A stretch of DNA of 12,531 nt from assembly GCA_937889795.1 (NCBI GenBank), contig CALBZH010000541.1:1-12531 (forward strand). The letters are read 5' to 3'. The notes below the pieces were generated by a model. It saw nothing but the letters and a program-made list of their open reading frames with translations, had not been told where the DNA came from and ran no database searches. This stretch comes from an uncultured Syntrophobacteraceae bacterium (GTDB lineage: Bacteria; Desulfobacterota; Syntrophobacteria; Syntrophobacterales; Syntrophobacteraceae). Shown one piece after another: positions 1-7,957 of this stretch; positions within the stretch are counted from its first letter, which is position 1; each line of letters opens with the position of its first letter. A program made the position numbers and the translations under genes.

Positions 1-1
1 C

Positions 2-811
2 GTCTTTTTTGAGGCACTTCTCTTCCTGAGAGGAGGACATTCCGAGCTTTTCCTCGACCCCAGTCGTTTCCTTGCATCTCTCCCTCTGTCCATCTTGTTC
101 TGGCTTGTTTTCGAGCTGTTTAACTTTCGGCTGCAGAATTGGCACTATTCGGGGGTTCCCACAGAACGATGGATCCGATGGACCGGATATGCGATTTCCT
201 TCGCAACCGTACTGCCTGGTCTCAAGGTCACCGAAAATCTTCTTGAACACTTCACTTCTGTCGGGAAAGTCCCTGGAAAACCCCGTGAGAGACTCGATCG
301 ATTCCATCCCTCCATGATCGCCGTCGGAGCCTGCTGCCTCGTCGCGCCCCTCCTTGAACCGAGAGTCTTCTTTCCCTTGGTCTGGGTCGGGTTCCTTCTT
401 CTGCTTGAGCCATTGAACCACTTCTTGCGAGCACAGTCTCTTCTCGATGATCTGGAAAACGGCTCGCATCAAAGGGTTTTCCAACTACCCATCGCCGGGT
501 TATGCTGTGGGCTCCTCTGGGAGATGTGGAACTATTGGGCCGGGGCCAAATGGACCTATACGATTCCTTTTCTTGGGTTCCTTAAGGTATTCGAAATGCC
601 TGTACTCGGATTCTTGGGGTTCCTGCCATTCGCTTTGGAAGCCCACGTGATGAGCACCACCGCATGGACGGCACTTCATGCAATCACCTGCGTTCAGTCA
701 CGTGCACAGAGAATGGCACTCTGGCTCGTGCTCATTGTGGTTGCCATCTTTTTCAGTTGCAGCGTCTTCTGGGGGATTGATCGTATGACGGTCAGGAGCT
801 GGCGACCCTGA
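2..811 (+). CDS. Polytopic membrane protein of unknown function, 5' end outside the window
   Basis: The reading frame is open from the left edge, so the true start lies upstream; 269 residues are visible. The part before the first internal start-like codon (TTG at 95) already looks like real protein and flows into a membrane helix. I see about seven hydrophobic segments: around visible residues 23-42, 56-72, 106-118, 123-137, 161-175, 198-215 and 236-252. Between them are aromatic-rich loops such as the stretch with EMWNYW and KWTYTIPF near visible residues 176-190. Composition and topology indicate an inner-membrane protein without an obvious catalytic motif. I have a vague recollection of similar unnamed proteins in Geobacter-like genomes but cannot assign a family. 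The stop is 1 nt before rimO's first ATG, so the two are probably co-transcribed and perhaps translationally coupled. Function unknown. Confidence 0.75.
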   Translation, partial: VFFEALLFLRGGHSELFLDPSRFLASLPLSILFWLVFELFNFRLQNWHYSGVPTERWIRWTGYAISFATVLPGLKVTENLLEHFTSVGKVPGKPRERLDRFHPSMIAVGACCLVAPLLEPRVFFPLVWVGFLLLLEPLNHFLRAQSLLDDLENGSHQRVFQLPIAGLCCGLLWEMWNYWAGAKWTYTIPFLGFLKVFEMPVLGFLGFLPFALEAHVMSTTAWTALHAITCVQSRAQRMALWLVLIVVAIFFSCSVFWGIDRMTVRSWRP

Positions 812-812
812 C

Positions 813-2204
813 ATGCACCGCCACAATGCAGCCTTACCCATCATGCGCAGAACCCGCGGAGGTCATTTGGGCTCGGAGCAGCTTGCATCAATCGTTAGTC
901 TAGGGTGTGCCAAGAATCTGGTTGACAGTGAGACCATGGCAGCACAGCTCGTGCGCTCGGGCTACTCGATGACCGATCTTGCGTCGGAAGCTTCGTTGAT
1001 CGTGGTTAACACATGCGGTTTCCTCCAGAGTGCGGTCGAAGAAGCCATCGAAACGATTTTGACTTTGGCACGTTTCAAGTCCGAAGGTGCGTGCAAGACC
1101 CTGGTGGTCGCCGGATGCATGGTCCAGCGATATGGGAAAAAACTCCCGAAGCTACTATCCGAGGTCGATTTGTTTTTGGGAACGTCCCACTACCAACACT
1201 TGGCGAGGGTCCTCGACACCCTAGGGACGAAAGATTCAAGACGAGTTTGGATTGGAAGACCTGGGTCTGAGGGGGAATCGGCAACCTCGCGCTTGCTGTC
1301 AGCGCCCGCCTATTCAACTTACCTCAAGATTGCCGACGGCTGCAGCAACCGCTGCACGTACTGCATGATTCCACATCTGCGCGGTCCTTACCGCAGCCGG
1401 AGTCTGAAGGATGTTGTCCGTGAGGCATCTGAGTTGGTAGACCAGGGCACGATTGAAATCAACATCATCGCACAGGATACCACGGCTTTCGGTGTGGACT
1501 TGGGATACGACTCCGCCCTCCTCACTCTCATTGAAGAGCTTGAAAGCCTCCGGCAGCTGAAATGGGTTAGAATCCTTTATACGTACCCTCAGCGTATAGA
1601 TGACCGGCTGCTGGCCATTATGCGCTCCTCGACCAAAGTTGTCCCCTACCTCGACATGCCCATCCAGCACTGCAGCTCTCGCATTCTGGCGGCAATGGGA
1701 CGCAGCGGCGGAAGCGAAGAGCTTTGCGACAAAGTGGATTTGATCCGCCACCACCTCCCGGACGTGTCCCTACGCACCTCGCTCATCGTTGGATTCCCCG
1801 GCGAGACGGAGCTCGAGTTCCAAGAGTTGCTCGATTTCTTGGAAACAACAGAGCTGGACCACGTGGGAGTCTTCGCCTTCTCCCCCGAACCGGGAGCTCG
1901 GGCTGCATCATTCCCGGGCCAGGTTGAGGAAGAAGTCAGACAAAATCGACGCCAAGTTCTGCTCGAAGCTCAGCAGGAAATCTCGCGGAGACGGCTTGCG
2001 AGGTTCGTCGGAAGAGAATTGGAAATTCTGATAGAGGGGGCTCACCCCGAAACGGAGCTGCTGCTGCGCGGCCGGACAGCATACCAGGCCCCGGATGTCG
2101 ACGGAATGGTCATCATAACCGAGGGAACGGTCGCCCAAGGTGAGCTACGCAAGGCACTAATCACCGATTCGCACGATTATGACCTCGTGGCTCGGCTGCT
2201 CTGA
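813..2204 (+). CDS. rimO: Ribosomal protein S12 (aspartate) methylthiotransferase RimO
   Basis: RimO is a cytoplasmic radical-SAM enzyme that adds a methylthio group to a conserved aspartate of ribosomal protein S12. The 463-residue frame shows the whole family architecture. The N-terminal UPF0004 domain has three cluster-binding cysteines at C32 (SLGCAKN), C68 (NTCGF) and C102 (AGCMVQRYG). The radical-SAM core has C177-x3-C181-x2-C184 (DGCSNRCTYC). A C-terminal TRAM domain covers roughly the last 65 residues. The SLGCAKNLVDSE signature favours RimO over MiaB. The start is uncertain. ATG 813 has an AGGAG 14 nt upstream, which is far. ATG 843 has no clear ribosome site. TTG 867 has GGAGG only 4 nt upstream and would give a more typical N-terminus; the family usually begins about ten residues before SLGCAKN. 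It follows the upstream membrane-protein gene by 1 nt. Confidence 0.95.
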   Translation: MHRHNAALPIMRRTRGGHLGSEQLASIVSLGCAKNLVDSETMAAQLVRSGYSMTDLASEASLIVVNTCGFLQSAVEEAIETILTLARFKSEGACKTLVVAGCMVQRYGKKLPKLLSEVDLFLGTSHYQHLARVLDTLGTKDSRRVWIGRPGSEGESATSRLLSAPAYSTYLKIADGCSNRCTYCMIPHLRGPYRSRSLKDVVREASELVDQGTIEINIIAQDTTAFGVDLGYDSALLTLIEELESLRQLKWVRILYTYPQRIDDRLLAIMRSSTKVVPYLDMPIQHCSSRILAAMGRSGGSEELCDKVDLIRHHLPDVSLRTSLIVGFPGETELEFQELLDFLETTELDHVGVFAFSPEPGARAASFPGQVEEEVRQNRRQVLLEAQQEISRRRLARFVGRELEILIEGAHPETELLLRGRTAYQAPDVDGMVIITEGTVAQGELRKALITDSHDYDLVARLL

Positions 2205-2281
2205 GCCTCCCGATCCGGATGCTCTTCTGCCTTCAAGAAAAGCGTGGACTTGTGGAATCGACAACGGACGAGCAAAACGTT

Positions 2282-2310
2282 TTGACATGGTTTCTTTTTT
2301 TCGCTATGAA
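2282..2310 (+). promoter_or_regulatory. Sigma-70-type promoter for the polyprenyl synthase gene
   Basis: A perfect -35 box TTGACA (2282-2287) is followed after exactly 17 nt by TATGAA (2305-2310), which matches 4 of 6 positions of the -10 consensus. The spacer is T-rich. Transcription would start near 2317, giving a leader of about 70 nt before the ATG at 2387. It lies in the only substantial gap between rimO and the next gene, which supports its use. Not tested experimentally. Confidence 0.65.
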
Positions 2311-2386
2311 GCTAATGTTTTGCCCTTACGATGGCGTTAAAGACTCACGATCCGTCTTCGCGACTTTCCAAGCAGAATAATATTCG

Positions 2387-3430
2387 ATGGACCAGGCAGG
2401 AATCGTTGCAGTGAGCTCCATTGCTGTGCCCAACCTCTTCCAAAACGACTGCGAAGCCCTCAAGGCGAGCATATTCGCCCGAATTCGGCCGGATCTTGAT
2501 AGAATCGAACGGGAAATTCAACTCCAGCTCGACTCAAACATAGCGCTGATCTCCCTCGTTGGTCGCTATATCCTTGGAAGCGGCGGCAAGCGATTGAGGC
2601 CGCTTCTCATGGTACTCGGAGCCCGCCTTTGCGGGTACCAGGGGCAAGATGACGCCAGGCTTTCGGTGGTCTTCGAATTCCTTCACTCTTCCTCGCTCTT
2701 GCACGATGATGTGGTCGACCATGCCGAGTTTCGTCGGAGCCAACCGGCTGCCAACACGATTTGGGGCAATCCCGGGGTCGTTCTGGTCGGCGATTTCCTC
2801 TATAGCAAGTCCATCCTGATGACCGTCCATTACGGCAGTATTCCCATCCTCAAGGTTCTTTCCGAAGCGACAACCAAAATGGCCGAAGGGGAGGTGCTGC
2901 AGCTCGTTCATTCTGACGACCTCGAATTGGACGAAGCAGACTATCTGGACGTCATCACCCGCAAGACAGCGGTTCTCATCAGTGCCGCGTGTGAAGTCGG
3001 TGCCATTTTTGGCAAGGGCACCGAGTCTCGACAGCAAGCCATGCGCGACTATGGCCACAACCTGGGTATTGCGTTTCAACTTGTGGATGACACCCTCGAC
3101 TATACCGGCGATGCCAAGGAACTGGGAAAACCGGTCGGAAACGATATTCAAGAAGGCAAGGCAACCCTGCCGCTCATCCATGCCATGCGAAACGGCCCCC
3201 CGTCGGCAAAGGCACGGCTGCGTCAGATATTCAGCGATGAGGAGATCCCTCCGGAGTCCTTCGATGAAGTGCGCGAACTGGTGATTCAGGCCGGAGGCAT
3301 CGAATACACCCAGCGTCGGGCCATGGAGCATGTGCAGCAAGCCAAGACCGCCCTTTCGGTCTTCCCTCCTCATCCCACCCGGGAGCTCCTGAGGGATATT
3401 GCCGACTATGTGATTTTCCGACGTACTTGA
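2387..3430 (+). CDS. Long-chain polyprenyl diphosphate synthase (octaprenyl/heptaprenyl type)
   Basis: This trans-isoprenyl diphosphate synthase elongates an allylic diphosphate with isopentenyl diphosphate. In an anaerobe of this kind the product most likely becomes the menaquinone side chain. The 347 residues carry the full motif set: GGKRLRP at 66-72, the first aspartate-rich motif DDVVD at 107-111, GDFLYSKS at 135-142, and the second aspartate-rich motif DDTLD at 234-238, followed by GKPVGNDI and GKATLPL. Residues four and five positions before the first motif are serines. Small residues there are known to let chains grow long, as in IspB, rather than stop at C15 or C20. The protein is about 25 residues longer than E. 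coli IspB, mainly at the N-terminus. ATG 2387 has a weak ribosome site, and GTG 2411 is a possible later start. It appears monocistronic behind its own promoter. Exact chain length cannot be read from the sequence. Confidence 0.9.
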   Translation: MDQAGIVAVSSIAVPNLFQNDCEALKASIFARIRPDLDRIEREIQLQLDSNIALISLVGRYILGSGGKRLRPLLMVLGARLCGYQGQDDARLSVVFEFLHSSSLLHDDVVDHAEFRRSQPAANTIWGNPGVVLVGDFLYSKSILMTVHYGSIPILKVLSEATTKMAEGEVLQLVHSDDLELDEADYLDVITRKTAVLISAACEVGAIFGKGTESRQQAMRDYGHNLGIAFQLVDDTLDYTGDAKELGKPVGNDIQEGKATLPLIHAMRNGPPSAKARLRQIFSDEEIPPESFDEVRELVIQAGGIEYTQRRAMEHVQQAKTALSVFPPHPTRELLRDIADYVIFRRT

Positions 3431-3772
3431 TGTCGTCGAAAAGGCTGCCTGTCTGCGTACGCACACTCCGTCGCTCTCCCTCCCCCTTTCAAACCCGTCT
3501 CATGGATCCCGCCTCAACACCGCCGGAGCGTGTCCATTCCGCCCTTCTTCCACTGCAACAAGAGGCGCGGGCGAGACCACCACGGTAGCCCGTCGCATTT
3601 TGGCCTCTCCGCATTCCAACGCGGGCCTAATTCCAGCGGAGGACCCGGAGCTGCCCCATCGCCTTGTTTCAACAGAGCATTCATGTTAAGAATCACTCCT
3701 TGCCACCGCTCGGCGATGGTGCTCACCCAACACCAAAGCCAGGACTCTGAATTGACGGAGGAGCCAAATCGG
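3431..3772 (+). other. 342-nt intergenic leader before the siroheme/haem cluster
   Basis: No gene or RNA family is recognised here. The + frame of the downstream gene happens to be open back to a GTG at 3530, but the encoded residues have random composition and do not resemble the family, so I treat this as non-coding. A weak promoter-like pair, TTGTTT (3664-3669) and TAAGAA (3687-3692) with 17 nt between, is only 3/6 at each box. The strongest signal is GGAGGAG at 3757-3763, 9 nt before ATG 3773, which fixes the start of the next gene. Confidence 0.4.
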
Positions 3773-4558
3773 ATGCGCGAAGACGGATTCCATCCCGAGA
3801 CGGTGGCTGACGCGTCCACCGAAGACGCTTTCCATTATGCGATGTTCGTGTCGTTGGATGGTCGTGTGTGCCTGGTTGTCGGCGGTGGGAACGTGGGTGA
3901 GAGAAAGGTCCGGGGTCTCTTGGCGTGCGGGGCAACGGTACGCCTGGTCGCTGAGAGCTTGAGCCCTTGGCTTGAAGCGCAAGCCGAATCGGGCTCAATT
4001 GACCACGCTGGAACACACTTTGATCCGCAGCACATGGAAGGGGCGGACTTGGTGTTTGCGGCCACTAGCGACAGAGATCTCAACCGTCTAATCGCAGATC
4101 ACGCGCAAACCAGGCGACTTTGGTGCAACACGGCAACTGATCCCGAAAAGGGCTCCTTCATTGTGCCAGCGGTGCTTCGCCGAGGTCCTTTGACCGTTGC
4201 CTTCAGCACGGGCGGGCTCAGCCCCGCGCTCGCCAAACGGATTCGCGAGCATTTTGAGGGACAGTTCGACGTTAACTGGGAGTTGTTTGTGAGGCTGTTG
4301 GGACGTCTGCGCCAAGCTATTCAAAGCAAAGGTCTCGACTCCGGAGTGAATCAGAGCCTGTTCAGGGACCTTGCGGCGCTGCCCATTCCCCAATGGCTGG
4401 CCTTTCACGAAGAGCAACGGGTGCTGCCAGCGATTCAGGCAGTCTGCGGCGAACACCTTTCGGCCGATGAAACAACCCGAATCTGGAAAGAGCTATGCAA
4501 CCAGTCTTACTCGCCATGGCAACCCTTTGCTACTGCTGCGGCACGATCGGATACCTGA
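3773..4558 (+). CDS. Precorrin-2 dehydrogenase / sirohydrochlorin ferrochelatase (CysG N-terminal or Met8 type)
   Basis: This enzyme oxidises precorrin-2 to sirohydrochlorin with NAD+ and, in many family members, inserts iron to give siroheme. In sulfate/sulfite reducers siroheme serves sulfite reductases and the siroheme-dependent haem route. The 261-residue product has an NAD-binding Rossmann motif GGGNVG at 37-42 within RVCLVVGGGNVGERKV. NTATDPEKGSFIVPA follows near 119-133, where Asp123 aligns with the catalytic aspartate of Met8/CysG. Next come AFSTGGLSPALAKRIREH (143-160) and a helical dimerisation region. The methyltransferase half of full CysG is absent. I chose ATG 3773 because GGAGGAG stands 9 nt upstream and the conserved region begins at about residue 20; longer in-frame starts add unrelated sequence. 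Its 3' end overlaps the next gene by 64 nt. Ferrochelatase activity is inferred from the family only. Confidence 0.88.
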   Translation: MREDGFHPETVADASTEDAFHYAMFVSLDGRVCLVVGGGNVGERKVRGLLACGATVRLVAESLSPWLEAQAESGSIDHAGTHFDPQHMEGADLVFAATSDRDLNRLIADHAQTRRLWCNTATDPEKGSFIVPAVLRRGPLTVAFSTGGLSPALAKRIREHFEGQFDVNWELFVRLLGRLRQAIQSKGLDSGVNQSLFRDLAALPIPQWLAFHEEQRVLPAIQAVCGEHLSADETTRIWKELCNQSYSPWQPFATAAARSDT

Positions 4559-5316
4559 TCTATCTCGTGCGAGAGCGGGACGGAATCCACTGGGCATCGT
4601 GGACCGTGCTCCTCGTGGGTGCCGTTGTGCACGGGGGAGCGATAGTCGAGCATTCAGCGAAAGCGGGACACCTGGCGGTCGCGAACAGCCAGCAGGCCCT
4701 CTCATTTTTCGCCTGGGTGATCGTTGCAGCATTCCTCATCATGCAGGGCAAACTCCGAATCCGCGTCCTGGGCTCGTTCGTATCCCCGCTTGCGGTTCTG
4801 TTCATGGTTCTGTCGTCCCTGCTTCCGGCAGGTATGGTGCCCAAGACCGGTATCTTCAATAGTGCTTGGTTCGTCTTCCACATCACCTCCATCTTCCTCG
4901 CAAACGCTCTGTTCGCCCTCTCCTTCAGCGCTGGCATCATGTACCTGATCCAGGAGCGTCACATCAAGAAGAAGAGCCTCGGAAACCTCTATATGCGACT
5001 CCCCTCCCTGGACCGACTGGATCAAATCAATCACATTTGCCTCATCACCGGGTTTCCATTGCTTACCGTGGGGCTGATCACGGGATTTGCCTATGCGAGC
5101 ACCATCTGGGCCTCGCCTTGGAACTGGGATCCCAAGGAGATTGCGGCGTTGGTCACCTGGCTTATCTACGCGATCTTACTGCATGAGCGTCTTGCCGTTG
5201 GCTGGCGGGGGAGGCGTGCGGCCTGGCTGGCAATTTTCGGCTTTTCAGCTATTCTCATCACATTTTTGGGGGTGAACCTGTTCATGAAGGGACACCACAC
5301 AACACTTGCTCGATAG
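4495..5316 (+). CDS. ccsA: CcsA/HemX-family membrane protein (cytochrome c assembly family)
   Basis: This is a 273-residue inner-membrane protein with about eight hydrophobic segments. It carries the WWD-type signature of haem-handling proteins: W205, W209, W211-D-P-K-E215 (WASPWNWDPKE), followed by LVTWLIYA. Histidines at 46, 129, 180 and 267-268 lie near membrane edges and are candidate haem ligands. The family includes CcsA/CcsB-system proteins that move haem for cytochrome c maturation and Bacillus HemX, which lowers HemA levels. Position directly before hemA makes a HemX-like role possible. A CcsA role would need a CcsB/ResB partner, which is not in this window. ATG 4495 lies inside the upstream gene (64-nt overlap, different frame) with GGAAAG just before it. 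ATG 4516 is an alternative but would cut the first membrane helix. The gap to hemA is 14 nt. The family is firm; the exact role is not. Confidence 0.85.
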   Translation: MQPVLLAMATLCYCCGTIGYLIYLVRERDGIHWASWTVLLVGAVVHGGAIVEHSAKAGHLAVANSQQALSFFAWVIVAAFLIMQGKLRIRVLGSFVSPLAVLFMVLSSLLPAGMVPKTGIFNSAWFVFHITSIFLANALFALSFSAGIMYLIQERHIKKKSLGNLYMRLPSLDRLDQINHICLITGFPLLTVGLITGFAYASTIWASPWNWDPKEIAALVTWLIYAILLHERLAVGWRGRRAAWLAIFGFSAILITFLGVNLFMKGHHTTLAR

Positions 5317-5330
5317 GCGTTGAGGGTACG

Positions 5331-6689
5331 ATGGGGCATATCGCGCTACTGGGAATGAATCACAAAACCGCGCCCGTGGAAATTCGGGAGCAGCTCGCTC
5401 TGGTGTGCCGAAGCGAGACCCATCCGCTGCAGCTTCTTCCAGCCCTCGAGCATGTTCAGGAGATGTTTGTTCTCTCCACCTGCAACCGCGTCGAGATCCT
5501 GTTTACGTGCAACGCTCTTGATCGAGCTTTCCAAGAGGTGAAATCCGTGATCGTGGAGCACTTGGGAGGTCCGGCCACCAGGCCTCTGGATCCCCACCTC
5601 TACTTTCACAGGAACATGGATGCCGTCACTCATCTGTTTCGTGTGGCCTCCAGTCTCGACTCCATGGTGATCGGTGAGCCTCAGATCCTCGGTCAAATCA
5701 AGTCCGCATACCGCGAGGCAGCCGACTATCGATCGGTGGGCGTCGTGCTCAACCGACTGCTGCACAAAGCTTTTTCCGTAGCCAAACGCGTTCGCTCCGA
5801 AACCCGCATCGGCTCTTTTGCAGTTTCAATCAGTTACGCGGCAGTCGAGCTGGCACGTAAGATTTTTGGTGAGCTGCGGGACAAGAAAGTATTGTTGATC
5901 GGCGCCGGTGAGATGGCTGAGCTGGCCGCCGAGCATTTTCGGGGACAAGGGGTGCGACAGATGATCGTGGCCAATCGCACCCTGGAAAGGGCCCTTGAGC
6001 TGGCCAGGCAGTTCAAGGCGGAGACAATCCCGTTCGGACACTGTCTCGATGCCTTGAGCAACGTGGACATTGTGCTCACGTCGACAGGGTCTCCGGAGCC
6101 CATCCTGAAATATCAGGACGTCAAATCACGCATGCGAGGACGCCGGAACCGCTCTCTTTTCTTCATCGACATTGCCGTACCGCGGGATGTCGAGCCTCGG
6201 GTCAATGAGATCGACAACGTCTATCTTTACGACATCGACGACCTGAAAGGCATAGTAGACCTGAACAGGGAGGAGCGCCGGAAAGAAGCCGAGCGGGCGG
6301 AGCACATCATCCGGGAGGAAACACTCAAGTTCCAGAGCTGGCTGGCAACGTTGGATATCGTCCCCACGATCATCGCCCTTCGCAGCAAGGCTGAGACCAT
6401 TCGCAGGAATGAGCTGCAGAGAACGATGGCTCACTTGCCGGAGTTGGCCGACAAGGACCGCAGAGCCATCGAGGTGCTGACCGAATCGATTGTGCGCAAA
6501 CTGCTCCACGATCCAATCCTTTTCCTCAAGAAGAAGGCCCAGCGGGAAAGCAGGCAGCGATTTGTCGATGCGGCCCAACAGCTCTTCAATCTGGCGGAAA
6601 GCACCGACGACGGCGTCTCGGCATCCCTGATGGAGGGGCTTCGCTGCGAGACGGATGATTCGAGTCCATTGAAAGACATCCTCAAATGA
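5331..6689 (+). CDS. hemA: Glutamyl-tRNA reductase HemA
   Basis: HemA catalyses the NADPH-dependent reduction of glutamyl-tRNA(Glu) to glutamate-1-semialdehyde, the committed step of C5-pathway tetrapyrrole synthesis in the cytoplasm. The 452-residue product shows GMNHKTAPVEIRE at 8-20, the catalytic cysteine C51 in LSTCNRVE, and SLDSMVIGEPQILGQIKSA at 108-126. The nucleotide-binding GAGEMAELAAEHF is at 191-203 with VANRT at 213-217, and a C-terminal helical dimerisation domain follows. Length is normal (about 420-450). GAGGG at 5322-5326 lies 4 nt before the ATG. It sits 14 nt after the CcsA/HemX-like gene and 13 nt before the Cys-rich gene. hemC, a common downstream neighbour of hemA, is absent here. 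Together with the siroheme enzyme upstream it supplies both ends of the route from glutamate to siroheme. Confidence 0.97.
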   Translation: MGHIALLGMNHKTAPVEIREQLALVCRSETHPLQLLPALEHVQEMFVLSTCNRVEILFTCNALDRAFQEVKSVIVEHLGGPATRPLDPHLYFHRNMDAVTHLFRVASSLDSMVIGEPQILGQIKSAYREAADYRSVGVVLNRLLHKAFSVAKRVRSETRIGSFAVSISYAAVELARKIFGELRDKKVLLIGAGEMAELAAEHFRGQGVRQMIVANRTLERALELARQFKAETIPFGHCLDALSNVDIVLTSTGSPEPILKYQDVKSRMRGRRNRSLFFIDIAVPRDVEPRVNEIDNVYLYDIDDLKGIVDLNREERRKEAERAEHIIREETLKFQSWLATLDIVPTIIALRSKAETIRRNELQRTMAHLPELADKDRRAIEVLTESIVRKLLHDPILFLKKKAQRESRQRFVDAAQQLFNLAESTDDGVSASLMEGLRCETDDSSPLKDILK

Positions 6690-6702
6690 TCAGGGTTTCC
6701 CT

Positions 6703-7101
6703 ATGGCGAACATTCTAGAATTTGGAAAGAAAGTCCAAGATCTAAAGTCGATACGCGATGCCAGCGAGCGAGAGCGCAAGATCGACGCGTTACGAAAAGT
6801 ATTCCAATGCACCCGGTGCATCATGAAGTGCGCCAAATGCGGCACACAGCTCGATATGGGCGCACAGGAGCCAACCCGATTTGCCACCCCCTATCGATTC
6901 TGCAGAAACTGCCAGGACGAATATGAAGAATATCGCGAACGCGCGGAATCTAAAAAATCAACTCCCCGATACTATTGGCACAATGATCTTTGGATGCGGG
7001 CCTGGGCCACCTGGCTGGATCATCAGAGACTGGTGGATCAGTACCGGCAGTCAAAAGAGTTTCTTCAATTGATGCAGGAAGTCGAAGACTTTCTCAAATA
7101 G
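6703..7101 (+). CDS. Cys-rich small protein of unknown function (putative metal-binding)
   Basis: I do not recognise this 132-residue soluble protein. It has six cysteines in a compact arrangement: C36-x2-C39-x3-C43-x2-C46, then C67-x2-C70, which suggests a zinc ribbon or, less likely, an iron-sulfur site. The N-terminal 35 residues are charged and helical. After the cysteines come an acidic/basic helix (about 70-88) and an aromatic stretch near 89-106 ([20 protein letters not shown]). A short helical tail ends in FLK. There is no signal peptide or membrane segment. It lies 13 nt after hemA and 31 nt before tatA on the same strand, so it is very likely co-transcribed with them. Its ribosome site is weak (only AGGG nearby), which may mean coupling to hemA translation. 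A link to haem or Tat biology is only suggested by position. Confidence 0.8.
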   Translation: MANILEFGKKVQDLKSIRDASERERKIDALRKVFQCTRCIMKCAKCGTQLDMGAQEPTRFATPYRFCRNCQDEYEEYRERAESKKSTPRYYWHNDLWMRAWATWLDHQRLVDQYRQSKEFLQLMQEVEDFLK

Positions 7102-7132
7102 CGACGTCTATTCCACTCAGAAGGAGCGTTCC

Positions 7133-7342
7133 ATGATCGGTGGTCTCGGCATGCCCGAATTGATCGTTATCCTTGTTATCGTACTCATCATTTTTGGGGC
7201 GGGCAAACTGCCCGAAATCGGTGCGGGACTCGGAAAAGGAATCAAGAATTTCAAGAAGGCCACCCAGGAGGCCTCAGATCTTACTTCCGACAAGACGGAG
7301 CAACTCGAGGAAAATGCGTCCCCCAAAAACAAGAACGCCTGA
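7133..7342 (+). CDS. tatA: Twin-arginine translocase subunit TatA (TatA/E family)
   Basis: TatA oligomerises in the inner membrane to form the passage for folded proteins carrying twin-arginine signal peptides, working with TatC. This 69-residue protein has the typical plan. A short N-terminus with the conserved polar residue E9 leads into one membrane helix (about 10-21). The FG hinge (F21-G22) follows, then the amphipathic helix [18 protein letters not shown] (26-43) and a charged, disordered tail. GAAGGAG stands just upstream of ATG 7133 with good spacing. No tatB or tatC is present in this window, so it would act with components encoded elsewhere. TatE or TatB-like naming cannot be excluded, but the short tail favours TatA. 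It ends the haem cluster and converges with the nitroreductase gene. Confidence 0.93.
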   Translation: MIGGLGMPELIVILVIVLIIFGAGKLPEIGAGLGKGIKNFKKATQEASDLTSDKTEQLEENASPKNKNA

Positions 7343-7356
7343 CAACGCACTCAGGC
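7337..7356 (-). terminator. Possible terminator for the nitroreductase gene
   Basis: GCCTGA (7337-7342) and TCAGGC (7351-7356) form a 6-bp stem with an 8-nt loop. Read on the minus strand, the stem is followed by a T-rich run (GTTCTTGTTTTTGG), as in intrinsic terminators. It overlaps the tatA stop codon, so the convergent genes would share this spot. No T run follows on the + strand. The stem is short, hence modest confidence. Confidence 0.4.
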
Positions 7357-7393
7357 AAGCGCTATCTGGCTCACCCTACCCCTGGACAGATCA

Positions 7394-7903
7394 TCACCAG
7401 CGATTCCGGTGGATGCGACCGTCATTGAAACGGCTCTCTGGCTTGAGGCTTTGTGCCGGGTAGCCGAGGACCACGAAGGCCATCGGAATCACGCTGAGGG
7501 GAATGCCGCATAGGGCGCGGAAGCCTTCGACGCGATCTTTCATCGGAAAGACTCCTGTCCAGACTGCACCCAAGCCCATGGCATGTGCCGCCAGGAGGAG
7601 GTTCTGAGTGGCTGCTGAGCAATCCTGGACCCAATAGCCGGGGAATTTTTCCAGATCCGGATCCCCACACACCAGGATTGCCAGCGGAGCCCGAGGTGCC
7701 ATGGCAGCATAGGGATTCAGACCAGGAACCTGCTCCAACACTTGCCGGTCGTCAATAACCACGAAATGCCATGGCTGCTGGTTTCCGGCAGAAGGTGCAT
7801 TCATGGCAGCGGCCAGCAGCTCGCGGATAATCGGTTCCGGTATCGCCCGATCCTCGAATTGACGAATGCTCCTCCTGGTTCGAATCGCTTCAAGCGTCTC
7901 CAT
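7394..7903 (-). CDS. Small nitroreductase-family FMN oxidoreductase
   Basis: This 169-residue protein belongs to the NAD(P)H/FMN-dependent nitroreductase superfamily, which reduces nitroaromatics, quinones or flavins; the natural substrate cannot be told from sequence. Family marks are the FMN-phosphate-binding RRSIRQF at 10-16, NAPSAGNQQPWHFVVI at 35-50, and the late motif NLLLAAHAMGLGAVWTG at 101-117. VVLGYPAQ follows near 144-151. I chose the ATG at 7903 rather than the longer frame from 7933, because an AGGAG-type site lies about 6 nt upstream and METLEAIRTRRS is a standard N-terminus. The family usually forms dimers. It is transcribed alone, convergent with tatA, and has its own promoter candidate. 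Its place beside the haem/Tat cluster does not suggest a specific role. Confidence 0.9.
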   Translation of the reverse strand: METLEAIRTRRSIRQFEDRAIPEPIIRELLAAAMNAPSAGNQQPWHFVVIDDRQVLEQVPGLNPYAAMAPRAPLAILVCGDPDLEKFPGYWVQDCSAATQNLLLAAHAMGLGAVWTGVFPMKDRVEGFRALCGIPLSVIPMAFVVLGYPAQSLKPESRFNDGRIHRNRW

Positions 7904-7957
7904 GCCTTCTCCTTTCGAATTGTGATTATCCATCCTTCGTTTGACCTTCCATAACGG

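Noticed and set aside
2534..3466. 310-residue open frame on the minus strand opposite the polyprenyl synthase
   Set aside because: It is the antisense shadow of a gene with all family motifs; the encoded composition is unlike a real protein.
3530..3772. 81-residue N-terminal extension of the siroheme enzyme
   Set aside because: Family members lack it, its composition is random, and a strong ribosome site precedes the internal ATG at 3773.
3431..3772. Possible cobalamin or other riboswitch before the siroheme gene
   Set aside because: I looked for B12-box-like and related conserved words; only a partial AGCCAGGA-like match exists and the remaining core elements are absent.
7875..7886. GGTTCGAATC word like a tRNA T-loop
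   Set aside because: It lies within the nitroreductase coding sequence and no cloverleaf or acceptor stem can be formed around it.
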